A stretch of 64,000 nt of DNA from Gammaproteobacteria bacterium (GTDB lineage Bacteria; Pseudomonadota; Gammaproteobacteria; Pseudomonadales; UBA5518). Each line of letters opens with the position of its first letter. Within the stretch, counting starts at the first letter, position 1. Both the position numbers and the translations under genes were made by a program. Positions 49,544-57,637 of this stretch are shown one piece after another. The notes beneath the pieces were generated by a model, which was not told where the DNA came from, searched no databases, and saw only the letters and a program-made list of their open reading frames with translations. The stretch spans positions 744,001 to 808,000 of the forward strand of contig JADKDK010000004.1 in NCBI GenBank assembly GCA_016718385.1, read 5' to 3'.

Positions 49544-49711
49544 GAACCACACCTCTGGCGGGCCGGACCGTGAGCCGAGTATAGGCAGCGCCCCGGGATG
49601 CCGCCACCGCGGGCCGTGGCGCCCCCCGCCGGTGCGCGGCTACACTACGCGGCCCCCGACGCCGCGCCCGAGCGGCGCGGGTCACGCACCCAACCCAGCT
49701 GGAGCAACTAC

Positions 49712-50170
49712 ATGACCACCGTTTTCGAGCGCCCCGCGGAGCTGATCGGCAAGGAAGGCACGCAACTCGGCGTGACCGACTGGCTCACGATCTCGCAGGA
49801 GCGCATCAACCTGTTCGCCGACGCCACCGGGGATCACCAGTGGATCCACGTCGATCCGGTGAAGGCCGCGAGCGGCCCGTACGGCAAGTGCATCGCGCAC
49901 GGCTACCTGACGTTGTCGCTGGTGAACCTGTTCCTGCCGGAGCTGATGCGCGTCGACAACACCTCGATGGGCGTGAACTACGGTGTCGACAAGGTGCGTT
50001 TTCCCGCGGCCGTGCCGGTGGACTCGCGCATCCGTGGTCGCGGCGAGATCGTGGCCGCGGAAGAAGTGAAGGGCGCGGTGCAGGTGATCGTGCGTATCAC
50101 GGTCGAGATCGAGGGTGGCGAGCGACCGGCCTGCGTGGTCGACACGATCTCGCGGTTCTTCCCCGCCTGA
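49712..50170 (+). CDS. MaoC family dehydratase
   Basis: A 152-residue hotdog-fold protein. EGTQLGVTDWLTISQERINL, FADATGDHQWIHVDPVKAAS and IAHGYLTLSLVNLF are typical of MaoC/(R)-specific enoyl-CoA hydratases. In D-A-T-G-D-H-Q-W-I-H-V-D the conserved Asp and His form the catalytic pair. It would hydrate trans-2-enoyl-CoA to (R)-3-hydroxyacyl-CoA, a route to PHA or in beta-oxidation, and fits the PHA storage genes. The start at 49712 was chosen for the conserved MTTVF... opening. Confidence 0.92.
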   Translation: MTTVFERPAELIGKEGTQLGVTDWLTISQERINLFADATGDHQWIHVDPVKAASGPYGKCIAHGYLTLSLVNLFLPELMRVDNTSMGVNYGVDKVRFPAAVPVDSRIRGRGEIVAAEEVKGAVQVIVRITVEIEGGERPACVVDTISRFFPA

Positions 50171-50271
50171 GCGCTCGTTTCCGCTGCTGGACTCGCAGGC
50201 ATTTTCCTGCCTGAAGGCTTTGTAATCGCGGGGTGCCGGAGCCGTTGCGTAGAATGGCGCGATCTCCCGAC

Positions 50272-50319
50272 GCAGGTCCGGTTTCGACCGGATAACCGTC
50301 CACAGGAATGCGGACCTAC
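50272..50319. repeat. Degenerate REPIN before the amidohydrolase gene
   Basis: gcaggtccggtttcgaccgg is followed by an inverted, diverged unit ending cggacctac at 50319. One head has changed to gcag and the stem carries mismatches, so this copy is decayed. Confidence 0.6.
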
Positions 50320-50332
50320 GAGAGCCATTGCC

Positions 50333-51541
50333 ATGACCGCGCCCGACTATCGCCTGATCGACTGCGACAACCACTACTACGAGGCCGACGACTGCTTCAC
50401 GCGGCACATCGAGCCGCGCTTTCGCGAGCGCACGGTGTGGGTGGACCGCAGCCGCGGCGACAGCATCGGCGTGATGATGCTCGGCCACAAGCGCCTGCAG
50501 TTCTTCAGCGCCGCGGTGGGCGACCACGTGGCGCCACCCGGTGCGATGGTCGAGTTCCTGCGCGGCGACACCGAGGAGGGCGGCGCGGTGAACCTGAACC
50601 CGGTCGCGGCGCAGGACTTCCCGCAGTTCATCGAGCGTGGCGCACGGCTGGCGGAGATGGACCGCCAGGGCGTCGAGGCAGCGGTGCAGATTCCCACGCT
50701 CGGCGTTGGTGTCGAGTGGCAGATGCGCGCCGATCCCGACTTCCACGAGGTGCTCTACCCGAGCATCCGCAGCTTCAACCGCTGGCTGGCCGCAGACTGG
50801 GGCTGGGGCGGCGACGGGCGCATCTTCTGCGACCGCGCTGATGTCGCTCGCGGACCTGCCGCACGCGCTCGAGGAACTCGAGCGCCTGATCGCCGAGGGC
50901 GTGCGCCTGGTGCTGCTCACCACCGGGCCGGTCAACGGCCGCTCGCCGGCGGATCCGTATTTCGACCCGTTCTGGGCGCGCGTGCAGGAGGCCGGGCTGG
51001 TGGTGGTGTTCCACATCGGCGCCACCGGTTTCAACGCGATGCAGGCCGCCCCTGGGGCGAGCCCGCGAACCCGCCCTCGCACCGCTTCACACCGTTCAAC
51101 ACCTTCGTCGGCATGGGCGAGCGCACCATCATCGACCAGATCGCGGCGCTGATCTTCCACAACCTCCCGGACCGCTTTCCGGGGCTGCGCTTGCTGATCG
51201 TGGAGTACGGTGCGGCGTGGCTGCCGCACCTGCTGAAGACGCTCGACAAGATCTATCGGCTCGGCGACCACCGTTCGCGCTGGGCCTTCGGCAAGCCCGC
51301 GCTGAAGCCGAGCGAAACCTTCCAGCGGCAGTTCCGCATCGTGCCCTTCTTCGAGGACGATATCGCCGCCGTGGCGCGCGCGGCCGGCGTGCAGTGCGTG
51401 CTCCACGGCTCGGATTACCCGCACCCCGAGGGCCTGCATGCCTCCGCCGACATGCTGCGCGAGCTCGGCGCGTTCAGCGGCGCCGAGCAGCGGCGCATCA
51501 TGCGCGGCAACGCCGCCGAGCTGCTGGGACTGGCACCCTGA
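50333..51541 (+). pseudogene. Amidohydrolase 2 family protein with two compensating frameshifts
   Basis: Reading starts MTAPDYRLIDCDNHYYEADD and continues to WLAADWGWGGDGRIFC in frame one. It then goes on in the next frame (LMSLADLPHALEELERLIAE.. to FHIGATGFNAMQA), and returns to frame one (WGEPANPPSHRFTPFNTFVG.. to the end at 51541). The shifts lie near 50831-50840 and 51045-51053. All three parts fit one metal-dependent amidohydrolase (DCDNHYYE, FHIGATGFN, HGSDYPHPEG). Such enzymes hydrolyse or decarboxylate cyclic substrates. As written about 70 residues of the middle are nonsense, so it is inactive unless the two indels are sequencing errors. No stop arises, which is why the frame remains open. 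Confidence 0.8.
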
Positions 51542-51589
51542 CGCGCGTGCCCCCGCGCGGCGCGCGCGGCATCGCTGGGCTAGACTGTC

Positions 51590-51750
51590 GTAGGTTCGAC
51601 TTCAGTCGAACAGGTGCCAGGATCCCGGCCAATGTCGGGCTGAAGCACGACCTACATGTAGGTCGGCATTCATGCCGACAAGCACGGTGGATACGGCAAG
51701 GCGGCGGCTTCGGCTGCGCCGCACCCTTGTCGGGCTGAAGCCCGACCTAC
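51590..51750. repeat. REP cluster with four different palindrome stems
   Basis: In order: gtaggttcgacttcagtcga (51590), an inverted gtcgggctgaagcacgacct, gtaggtcggcattcatgccg (about 51658), and an inverted gtcgggctgaagcccgacct ending ctac at 51750. Stem types ttcga, cgggct and cggcat show the family diversity. It lies between the amidohydrolase and EVE genes. Confidence 0.8.
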
Positions 51751-51770
51751 GGAGGCGGGAGGAACTGGCC

Positions 51771-52241
51771 ATGGCCATATGGCTGCTGAAGACCGAGCCG
51801 GCCGAATGCAGCCTCGATGACATCCGCGCGGCCACCGGCGGCGTGATGCGCTGGGACGGCATCCGCAACTACCAGGCGCGCAACCTGCTGCGCGACGCGG
51901 TGCGCGTGGGGGACCTGTGCCTCATCTACCACGCGGGCATCCGCGAGCCGGCGCTGGTCGGCAGCGCCGAGGTGCTGCGCGCGGCGTATCCGGATCCGGC
52001 GCAGTTCGACGCCGCGAGCCCGCTGCACGATCCGGCGTCGAAGGCTGCGAGCCCGCGCTGGTTCTGCATCGATATCCGCTACCGCGAGCACTTTCCGCGC
52101 CCGCTCACGCTCGGCGTGATCAAGGCGACGTCGGCGCTGGCTGCGATGGTGCTGCTGCGCCAGGGGCGTCTGTCGGTGCAGCCGGTGACCGACGCCGAGT
52201 GGCGCGTGATCGCGGGGCTGGCCGGAATGGCGCCGGCGTGA
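51771..52241 (+). CDS. EVE domain-containing protein
   Basis: A 156-residue protein: MAIWLLKTEPAECSLDDIRA, MRWDGIRNYQARNLLRDAVR, VGDLCLIYHAGIREPALVGS and WFCIDIRYREHFPRPLTLGV are EVE-domain blocks. The EVE (PUA-like) fold binds modified bases in nucleic acids. In bacteria it is often linked with restriction or toxin systems, or stands alone, as here. The start has gggaggaa 8 bases upstream and lies 21 bases after the REP cluster. It overlaps the next gene by 4 bases (GTGA), so they are coupled. Confidence 0.9.
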   Translation: MAIWLLKTEPAECSLDDIRAATGGVMRWDGIRNYQARNLLRDAVRVGDLCLIYHAGIREPALVGSAEVLRAAYPDPAQFDAASPLHDPASKAASPRWFCIDIRYREHFPRPLTLGVIKATSALAAMVLLRQGRLSVQPVTDAEWRVIAGLAGMAPA

Positions 52242-53386
52242 GCACCGCGCTGATCCTCTCCGGTGGCGGCGCGCGCGCGGCCTACCAGGTGGGCGTGCTG
52301 CGCGGCGTGATGGAAATCCACGGCCGCGACCAGCTGCCCTTCGACGTGATCTGCGGCACCTCGGCCGGCGCGATCAACGCGGTGTTCATGGCGGCCAACG
52401 CGCATCGCCCGCGAGACGGTGTCGAGCGCCTGTACCGCGCCTGGCGGGGCATCAGCGCCGGTGACGTCTACGACCATGGCTGGGTGGCGGTGCTCGGCAA
52501 CCTGTGGCGCATCGCGCGCTCCGCATTCAGCCGCGACGGGCGCGCCGCGCCCGGCGCGCTGCTCGACAACGCCCCGTTGCGCCTGATGCTGCGCAACTGG
52601 CTCGATTTCGACGCCGCGCAGCGCAACCTTGCCGAGGGCCTGCTGCGCACACTGTGCATCACCGCGATGGATTACGGCAGCGGCAGCTCGGTGGCCTTCT
52701 TCGACGGCGGCGACACCACGCCGTGGAACCGGCTCTACCGCCGCGGCGAGCGCGCCGCGATCGCGCTGGAGCACGTGATGGCCTCGGCCGCGATCCCGGT
52801 GCTGTTCCCGGCCGAGGGCATCGGCGGGAGCTATTTCGGTGACGGCGCGCTGCGCCAGCTGCATCCGCTCAGCCCGGCGCTGAAGTTCGGCGCGACACGG
52901 TTGTTCGTGATCGGCGTGTCGGCGCCGTTCGCGCCGCCGCCCGGCATGACCGAGCGTCGCCGCCCCGGCATCGGGCAGATGGCCGCGCACCTGCTGAACC
53001 GCGAGTTCATCGACAACCTCGGCGCGGACATCGAGCAGGCGCGGCATTTCAACGAGGTGGGCGGGGCGCTCTCGCCGCCCGATCGCCAGCGCCACGGCAT
53101 GCAGCCCATCGAGACGCTGGTGATCACCCCGTCGGCGCACTTCAACGAGATCGCGGCGCAGTACCTGCACAAGCAGCCGCGCACGATCCGGCTGCTGCTG
53201 CGCCTGCTCGGGACCACGTCCCGCGGTGCCGGCGCGAGTTTCGCCAGTTACCTGATGTTCGACAGCGGCTTCTGCGCGCGCCTCATGGACATGGGCTACC
53301 GCGACGTGATGGCCGAGTGCGGGCGCGTCCGGGAATTCCTGGACGCGCCGGCGCAGGAGCTCAGCCGCCTCCCGTCAGCGAGTTGA
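52238..53386 (+). CDS. Patatin-like phospholipase family protein
   Basis: A 382-residue hydrolase. GGGARAAYQVGVLRG is the oxyanion hole, GTSAG at residues 40-44 has the nucleophile Ser42, and FGDGALRQL gives the catalytic Asp202 (DG). It would cleave acyl esters of phospholipids or similar lipids. It starts with GTG, overlapping the EVE stop. No signal peptide is seen. Its 3' end overlaps the convergent nitronate monooxygenase gene by 26 bases. Confidence 0.9.
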   Translation: MSTALILSGGGARAAYQVGVLRGVMEIHGRDQLPFDVICGTSAGAINAVFMAANAHRPRDGVERLYRAWRGISAGDVYDHGWVAVLGNLWRIARSAFSRDGRAAPGALLDNAPLRLMLRNWLDFDAAQRNLAEGLLRTLCITAMDYGSGSSVAFFDGGDTTPWNRLYRRGERAAIALEHVMASAAIPVLFPAEGIGGSYFGDGALRQLHPLSPALKFGATRLFVIGVSAPFAPPPGMTERRRPGIGQMAAHLLNREFIDNLGADIEQARHFNEVGGALSPPDRQRHGMQPIETLVITPSAHFNEIAAQYLHKQPRTIRLLLRLLGTTSRGAGASFASYLMFDSGFCARLMDMGYRDVMAECGRVREFLDAPAQELSRLPSAS

Positions 53387-54488
53387 GGCGCTCGAGCGCA
53401 TCGACGTACTCCTCCATCAGCCGCTGCACCACGCCGCGCGCGGTCTCGACGTGCCTGATCTGCCCCACCACCTGGCCGATGGGGTGGAACGCCACCTTGC
53501 GCGTGTCGCCCTGTGCGACGTAGCGGTGGGTGCGGCGGATCGCGTCGGCGGTTACCAGGCCCTGCAGCGGCATGCCGAGCGGCTTGGGGTTATCCGGTTG
53601 CGCCCAGGCGTCGGTCCAGTCGTTGCGAAGCATGCGGCAGGGCTTGCCGGTCCACGACGGCGAGCGCACGGTGTCCTCGCTGGTGGCGGCGAAATAGCAT
53701 TCCTTCTCCTCGGGCTCGGCGGCTGCTTCCGCGACGCTCAGCCACAGCGAGCCCGCCCACACACCCTCGGCACCCATGGCCAGCGCTGCCGCGACCTGGC
53801 GGCCGTTGCCGATGCCGCCGGCGGCCAGCACCGGTGTCGGGGCCACCGCGTCGATGATCTGCGGCCACAGCACGATAGAGCCCACCTCGCCGGTGTGGCC
53901 GCCGCCCTCGGAGCCCTGCGCGATGATGATGTCCACACCGTTGGCCTTGTGCTGCTTCGCCTGCTTGACCTTGCCGCACAGCGCGGCAACCAGTCGTCCG
54001 CTGGCGTGGATGCGGTCGATGATCTCCTTCGGCGGCGTGCCCAGCGCGTTGGCGATCAGCTTGACCTGCGGGCGCTTCAGCGCTTCCTCCAGCAGCGGGG
54101 TGGCGGTGGCCTCGGTCCAGCCCAGCAGCCCGATCTCGTCGTCATTGTCTGGCCACTCGGGCACGCCGTGCTCGCGCAGCAGCTTCGCGGCGAAGTCGTG
54201 GTGCTCCTGCGGCACCATGGCCTTGAGCTGCCGTTCCAGCTCCGCGGGATCCACACTGCCCATGCCCTCGTATTTCTGCGGGATCACGATGTCGACCGCG
54301 TAGGGCTTGTCGCCGATGTGCGCGTCGATCCAGTCGAGCTCCTCGCGCAGCTGCTCCGGCGTGAAGCCCACGGCGCCCAGCACGCCGAGGCCGCCGGCCT
54401 TGCTGACGGCGACGACGACGTCGCGGCAGTGGGTGAACGCGAAGACGGGGATGTCGATCCCGAGACGGTCACAGAGCGAAGTGCGCAT
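53361..54488 (-). CDS. Nitronate monooxygenase family protein
   Basis: A 375-residue FMN-dependent TIM-barrel protein: LGIDIPVFAFTHCRDVVVAV, SKAGGLGVLGAVGFTPEQLR, and the FMN-binding IIAQGSEGGGHTGEVGSIVL and PVLAAGGIGNGRQVAAALAM. The family includes 2-nitropropane dioxygenase/nitronate monooxygenases, and also enoyl reductases and other FMN enzymes. The activity on nitroalkanes is not certain. The gene faces the LEA-like lipoprotein gene on the other strand with 197 bases between starts. Confidence 0.88.
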   Translation of the reverse strand: MRTSLCDRLGIDIPVFAFTHCRDVVVAVSKAGGLGVLGAVGFTPEQLREELDWIDAHIGDKPYAVDIVIPQKYEGMGSVDPAELERQLKAMVPQEHHDFAAKLLREHGVPEWPDNDDEIGLLGWTEATATPLLEEALKRPQVKLIANALGTPPKEIIDRIHASGRLVAALCGKVKQAKQHKANGVDIIIAQGSEGGGHTGEVGSIVLWPQIIDAVAPTPVLAAGGIGNGRQVAAALAMGAEGVWAGSLWLSVAEAAAEPEEKECYFAATSEDTVRSPSWTGKPCRMLRNDWTDAWAQPDNPKPLGMPLQGLVTADAIRRTHRYVAQGDTRKVAFHPIGQVVGQIRHVETARGVVQRLMEEYVDALERLNSLTGGG

Positions 54489-54685
54489 GGCGGCTTACCA
54501 CTGGTTATTGGGGAGGAGACCAATCATGGCGCCTGCCGCGAGGCGCAGGCAATGCAAATGCGGGTCAACGGCTCGTGTCCAAAGCGATCAGGTGCGGCCC
54601 CGGCGGCCCCGAAGGCCCCGGCGGTTGCCGCTCGGCGGGGGCAGCCCCTACACTGCCTGCCCGGTACCCCGAAGGATTCGTGCCC

Positions 54686-55192
54686 ATGGCATCGACGTTG
54701 ACCAGGAGGCTGGCCCTGCTCGCCATCGCCATGCTGCTGGTGGCGTGTGCCGGCCTCACCGGGCGCATCGAGAACCCGCGCGTCACGGTCACCTCGCTGC
54801 GGGTGCTGCCGGCCGAGGGCGTGGAGCAGCGCGTCGAGGTGGGGCTGCGCCTGCTCAATCCCAACGATTTCGATCTCGACGCCAAGGGCATGGTGATCAG
54901 CCTGGGCATCAACGACGTACCGCTGCTCAACGGCGCGACCGCCGACGTGCCGCGCGTGCCGGCCTATGGCGAGGCCGAGGCAAAGGTGGTGCTGTCGGTC
55001 AACCTGATGAGCGGGTTGCGGCTGGTGAGCCGCCTGATGCAGCGCCCGGACGAGCCGCTGCAGTACCGCCTGGAGGCGCGCCTCGACCTGCGCAGCCCGA
55101 TGTGGAAGCGCCTCACGCTGATGGAGCAGGGCGAGATCTCGCCGCGCCCGCCGACATCGGTCAACGACAGCAACAAGGAGAATACGTTTTGA
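54686..55192 (+). CDS. LEA type 2 / WHy domain lipoprotein
   Basis: A 168-residue lipoprotein. The signal MASTLTRRLALLAIAMLLVA ends in the lipobox-like LLVACAG (Cys is the lipid-modified residue). The mature part has ENPRVTVTSLRVLPAEGVEQ, NPNDFDLDAKGMVISLGIND and LRLVSRLMQRPDEPLQYRLE, as in LEA14/WHy domains, beta-sandwich folds linked to desiccation or other stress in plants and bacteria. Likely anchored at the inner or outer membrane. The ATG at 54686 was chosen because of the signal peptide. It overlaps the next gene's start (TTG at 55189). Confidence 0.85.
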   Translation: MASTLTRRLALLAIAMLLVACAGLTGRIENPRVTVTSLRVLPAEGVEQRVEVGLRLLNPNDFDLDAKGMVISLGINDVPLLNGATADVPRVPAYGEAEAKVVLSVNLMSGLRLVSRLMQRPDEPLQYRLEARLDLRSPMWKRLTLMEQGEISPRPPTSVNDSNKENTF

Positions 55193-56166
55193 GCACTGCA
55201 GGTACCCTCGGCGCCGCCACCACCACCGACGACGTGCTGTCCGGCACGGACCTGCGCGGCACCCGCGTGCTCGTGACCGGTGCCTCGGGCGGCATCGGCC
55301 TCGAAACGGCACGCGCGCTGGCCGCGCACGGTGCGGCGGTGACGCTCGCGGCGCGTGATGAGACAAAGCTCGAGAGCGCCGCGCGCGATATCGCTTCGCG
55401 CACCGGCAATGCCGATGTCGACTGGCTGCAGCTCGACCTGGCCTCGTTCGCGAGCGTGCGCGAGGCGGTGCGAACCTATGCGGCCAGGCACGATCGCCTG
55501 GGCGTGCTGGTGAACAATGCCGGCGTGATGGCGAGCCCGCTGATGCGTTCGGCCGACGGCCATGAAATGCAGTTTGCCGTATGCCACCTCGGGCATTTCC
55601 TGCTCACCTGCCTGCTGGTGCCGCTGCTCGAGCGCGGGGCGCCGGCGCGCGTGGTGAACCTCAGCTCCGGCGGCCACAAGCTGGGCGGCGTGGACTTCGA
55701 CGATCCGGATTTCCGCGCGCGCCCCTACGACAAGTGGGTGGCGTACGGCCAGGCCAAGACCGCCAACATCCTGTTCTCGGTGGAGCTCACGCGCCGCCTG
55801 TCCGGCTGCGGCATCACGTCGAATGCCGTGCACCCGGGGGCAATCGGTACCACCGACCTCGCCCGCTACCTCGAGCCGACGGACTTCGCCGAGATGATGC
55901 GGCGCACGAAGTTCAGCGACCGCATCCCGTTCAAGTCGATGGAGGCGGGGGCGGCGACGTCGGTGTGGGCGGCCACGGCCCCGGAGCTCGCGGGGCGTGG
56001 CGGGCTCTATCTCGAGGATTGCCACGTGGCCGCGGTGAGCGACGATCTCGGCAACGGCCAGGACGGCTACCGCAGCTACGCGAGCGATCCGGCAGCGGCG
56101 CGACGCCTGTGGACCCTGTCGGAGCAGGCCGTCGGCGAGCGTTTCGCGTGGGGCGACGATGACTGA
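55189..56166 (+). CDS. Short-chain dehydrogenase/reductase, WW-domain-oxidoreductase/retinol-dehydrogenase-like
   Basis: A 325-residue SDR that starts with TTG, preceded by aaggag at 55175-55180 with 8 bases spacing; the TTG overlaps the LEA stop (ttga). LRGTRVLVTGASGGIGLETA gives the cofactor fold. NNAGVMASPLMRSADGHEMQ then FAVCHLGHFLLT and the catalytic YGQAKTANILFSVEL follow. VMASPL and NHLGHFLLT-like parts are typical of retinol dehydrogenase-like SDRs, which act on hydrophobic alcohols and ketones. It overlaps the DUF3301 gene by 8 bases. Confidence 0.92.
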   Translation: MSTAGTLGAATTTDDVLSGTDLRGTRVLVTGASGGIGLETARALAAHGAAVTLAARDETKLESAARDIASRTGNADVDWLQLDLASFASVREAVRTYAARHDRLGVLVNNAGVMASPLMRSADGHEMQFAVCHLGHFLLTCLLVPLLERGAPARVVNLSSGGHKLGGVDFDDPDFRARPYDKWVAYGQAKTANILFSVELTRRLSGCGITSNAVHPGAIGTTDLARYLEPTDFAEMMRRTKFSDRIPFKSMEAGAATSVWAATAPELAGRGGLYLEDCHVAAVSDDLGNGQDGYRSYASDPAAARRLWTLSEQAVGERFAWGDDD

Positions 56167-56473
56167 GGAGATGCTCCTCGGTGCGCTGCTGGCGCTGGCG
56201 GCGTGGCTGTACTACGACGGCATGCGCGTGCGCGAGCAGGCGCTGCGCGCGGGCCGCGACTACTGCCGCAACGTGGGGCTGCAGATGCTCGATGAAACCG
56301 TGAGCCGCCAGCGCATCGGGCTGGCGCGCGACGGCAGCGGGCAGGTGCGCATCCGGCGCAACTACGGTTTCGAATTCACCAGCGACGGCGAGCGCCGCTA
56401 CCACGGCGAGATCACCATGCTCGGCATGAGCGTGCAGGGCGTGCAGGTCGAACTCCACCGCATGCTGCACTGA
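56159..56473 (+). CDS. DUF3301 domain-containing membrane-anchored protein
   Basis: A 104-residue protein with one N-terminal helix (MTEEMLLGALLALAAWLYYD) and a soluble part: VREQALRAGRDYCRNVGLQM, LDETVSRQRIGLARDGSGQV, RIRRNYGFEFTSDGERRYHG. This matches DUF3301, a short family of gammaproteobacteria of unknown function. Overlaps the SDR by 8 bases, so it is translationally coupled. Confidence 0.88.
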   Translation: MTEEMLLGALLALAAWLYYDGMRVREQALRAGRDYCRNVGLQMLDETVSRQRIGLARDGSGQVRIRRNYGFEFTSDGERRYHGEITMLGMSVQGVQVELHRMLH

Positions 56474-56493
56474 CCCCATCCCTGGCGACATCC

Positions 56494-56606
56494 GTGGGTC
56501 GCCATTTTTGTAGGTCGCCATTCATGGTGACATCTGTAGGTCGCCATCGGCATCATGGCGACGAGTGCCGTCGGGAATGCACCCGTCGGCATGAATGCCG
56601 ACCTAC
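56494..56606. repeat. REP cluster with cgccat and cggcat stems
   Basis: Head-to-tail units gtgggtcgccatttttgtag, gtaggtcgccattcatggtg and gtaggtcgccatcggcatca, and an inverted unit with stem cggcat ending cctac at 56602-56606. The final GTAG (complement) supplies the TAG stop of the aspartoacylase gene. The stem cgccat differs from the other clusters. Confidence 0.8.
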
Positions 56607-57637
56607 AGGCGGGTGTGCTCGCGCTCGGGCGAGGCGTAGAGCAGGCAGTCGCTCAGCGCGATCTGCGGGTTGGTGGTCACCATGAACAGCCGCAATTTCT
56701 GCGATGGGTAGAGCCGCCCGTCGCGCGCCGTGAAGTACTGCGCCAGCACGTCCTCGCCGCGGCCGTTGCGCACGCGCAGCGCCGCGGTGCCGCGCTCCCC
56801 CAGCCAGCCGATGGGCGTCTCGGGACCGGCGCCGCCGAAGTTGCAGCGTTCGAGCGCCGGCGGCACGGTGAGGTCGATTCCCGGCAGCGGCTCGTCGCAG
56901 TAGGCGATGCTGGCGCCCGGCACGAGTTCCAGCCGCACCGGGTGGTGGTACACGTCGAGTCGGCGCTCGCCGGCCAGCGTGCCCATCACGTCCTCGTCCA
57001 ACAGGTAGCGTTCCAGCCCCTCGCGCGCGATGCGGTCCGCCACCGGGTCGCGCGCACCGCCACATTCCACCGTGACGGCGGGGCAGGGCGAGCCGCTGAT
57101 CTCCATCAGGGAGCCGAGGCTCAGGTCCGTGATGATCAAATGGCTGCAGAAGCGCGAGACAATGGCCTCGTGCGCCAGGTCCTCGTGCGGCGCCACGCCG
57201 AAGGCCGGACCGACGCCCGAGGTGTTGTGCACGTCCAGCAGGCATTCCGGGCGGTGCTGGTGCAGCAATTCCAGGAAGTGTTCAGCGATGTGGCCGGGCA
57301 CATCGTCGAAGGGCGGACGGAAGCAGCGGTTCTGGTCGCGCTGTCCCGGCATGGAGCGGTGGCGCAACGCTTCCTCGTGCAGCGCCGTGTGCACCGAGGC
57401 CAGCAGGCAGACCAGCTTGGTGCGCGGGCGTCGCCCGCCGAGCAGCCAGTGGTGGATGGCACGCGCGCCCGAGGGCTCGTTGCCGTGCAGCAGGGTTGCC
57501 ATCGCCCGCGTGCGCTCGCGCTCCTCGCCATCGAGCACGATCAGCGTGGGGCCGCCGAGCTTGCGCAGGAACGCGAGCAAGTCGGCCGGTATCCGTGCCG
57601 GGTCGGGGTTGCGCAGGAACTGTATCGGTCGCTTCAT
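56603..57637 (-). CDS. Succinylglutamate desuccinylase/aspartoacylase family protein
   Basis: A 344-residue zinc carboxypeptidase-like protein beginning MKRPIQFLRNPDPARIPADL. GGPTLIVLDGEERERTRAMA, LLHGNEPSGARAIHHWLLGG (H-x-x-E motif of zinc binding), DVHNTSGVGPAFGVAP (third ligand H), and VTVECGGARD (Glu near the active site) fit the M14-type aspartoacylase/AstE family, which removes acyl groups from amino acids. Its ATG overlaps the stop of the GCS2-like gene by 4 bases (ATGA), so the two are one operon. The stop codon comes from the REP head. Confidence 0.88.
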   Translation of the reverse strand: MKRPIQFLRNPDPARIPADLLAFLRKLGGPTLIVLDGEERERTRAMATLLHGNEPSGARAIHHWLLGGRRPRTKLVCLLASVHTALHEEALRHRSMPGQRDQNRCFRPPFDDVPGHIAEHFLELLHQHRPECLLDVHNTSGVGPAFGVAPHEDLAHEAIVSRFCSHLIITDLSLGSLMEISGSPCPAVTVECGGARDPVADRIAREGLERYLLDEDVMGTLAGERRLDVYHHPVRLELVPGASIAYCDEPLPGIDLTVPPALERCNFGGAGPETPIGWLGERGTAALRVRNGRGEDVLAQYFTARDGRLYPSQKLRLFMVTTNPQIALSDCLLYASPEREHTRL

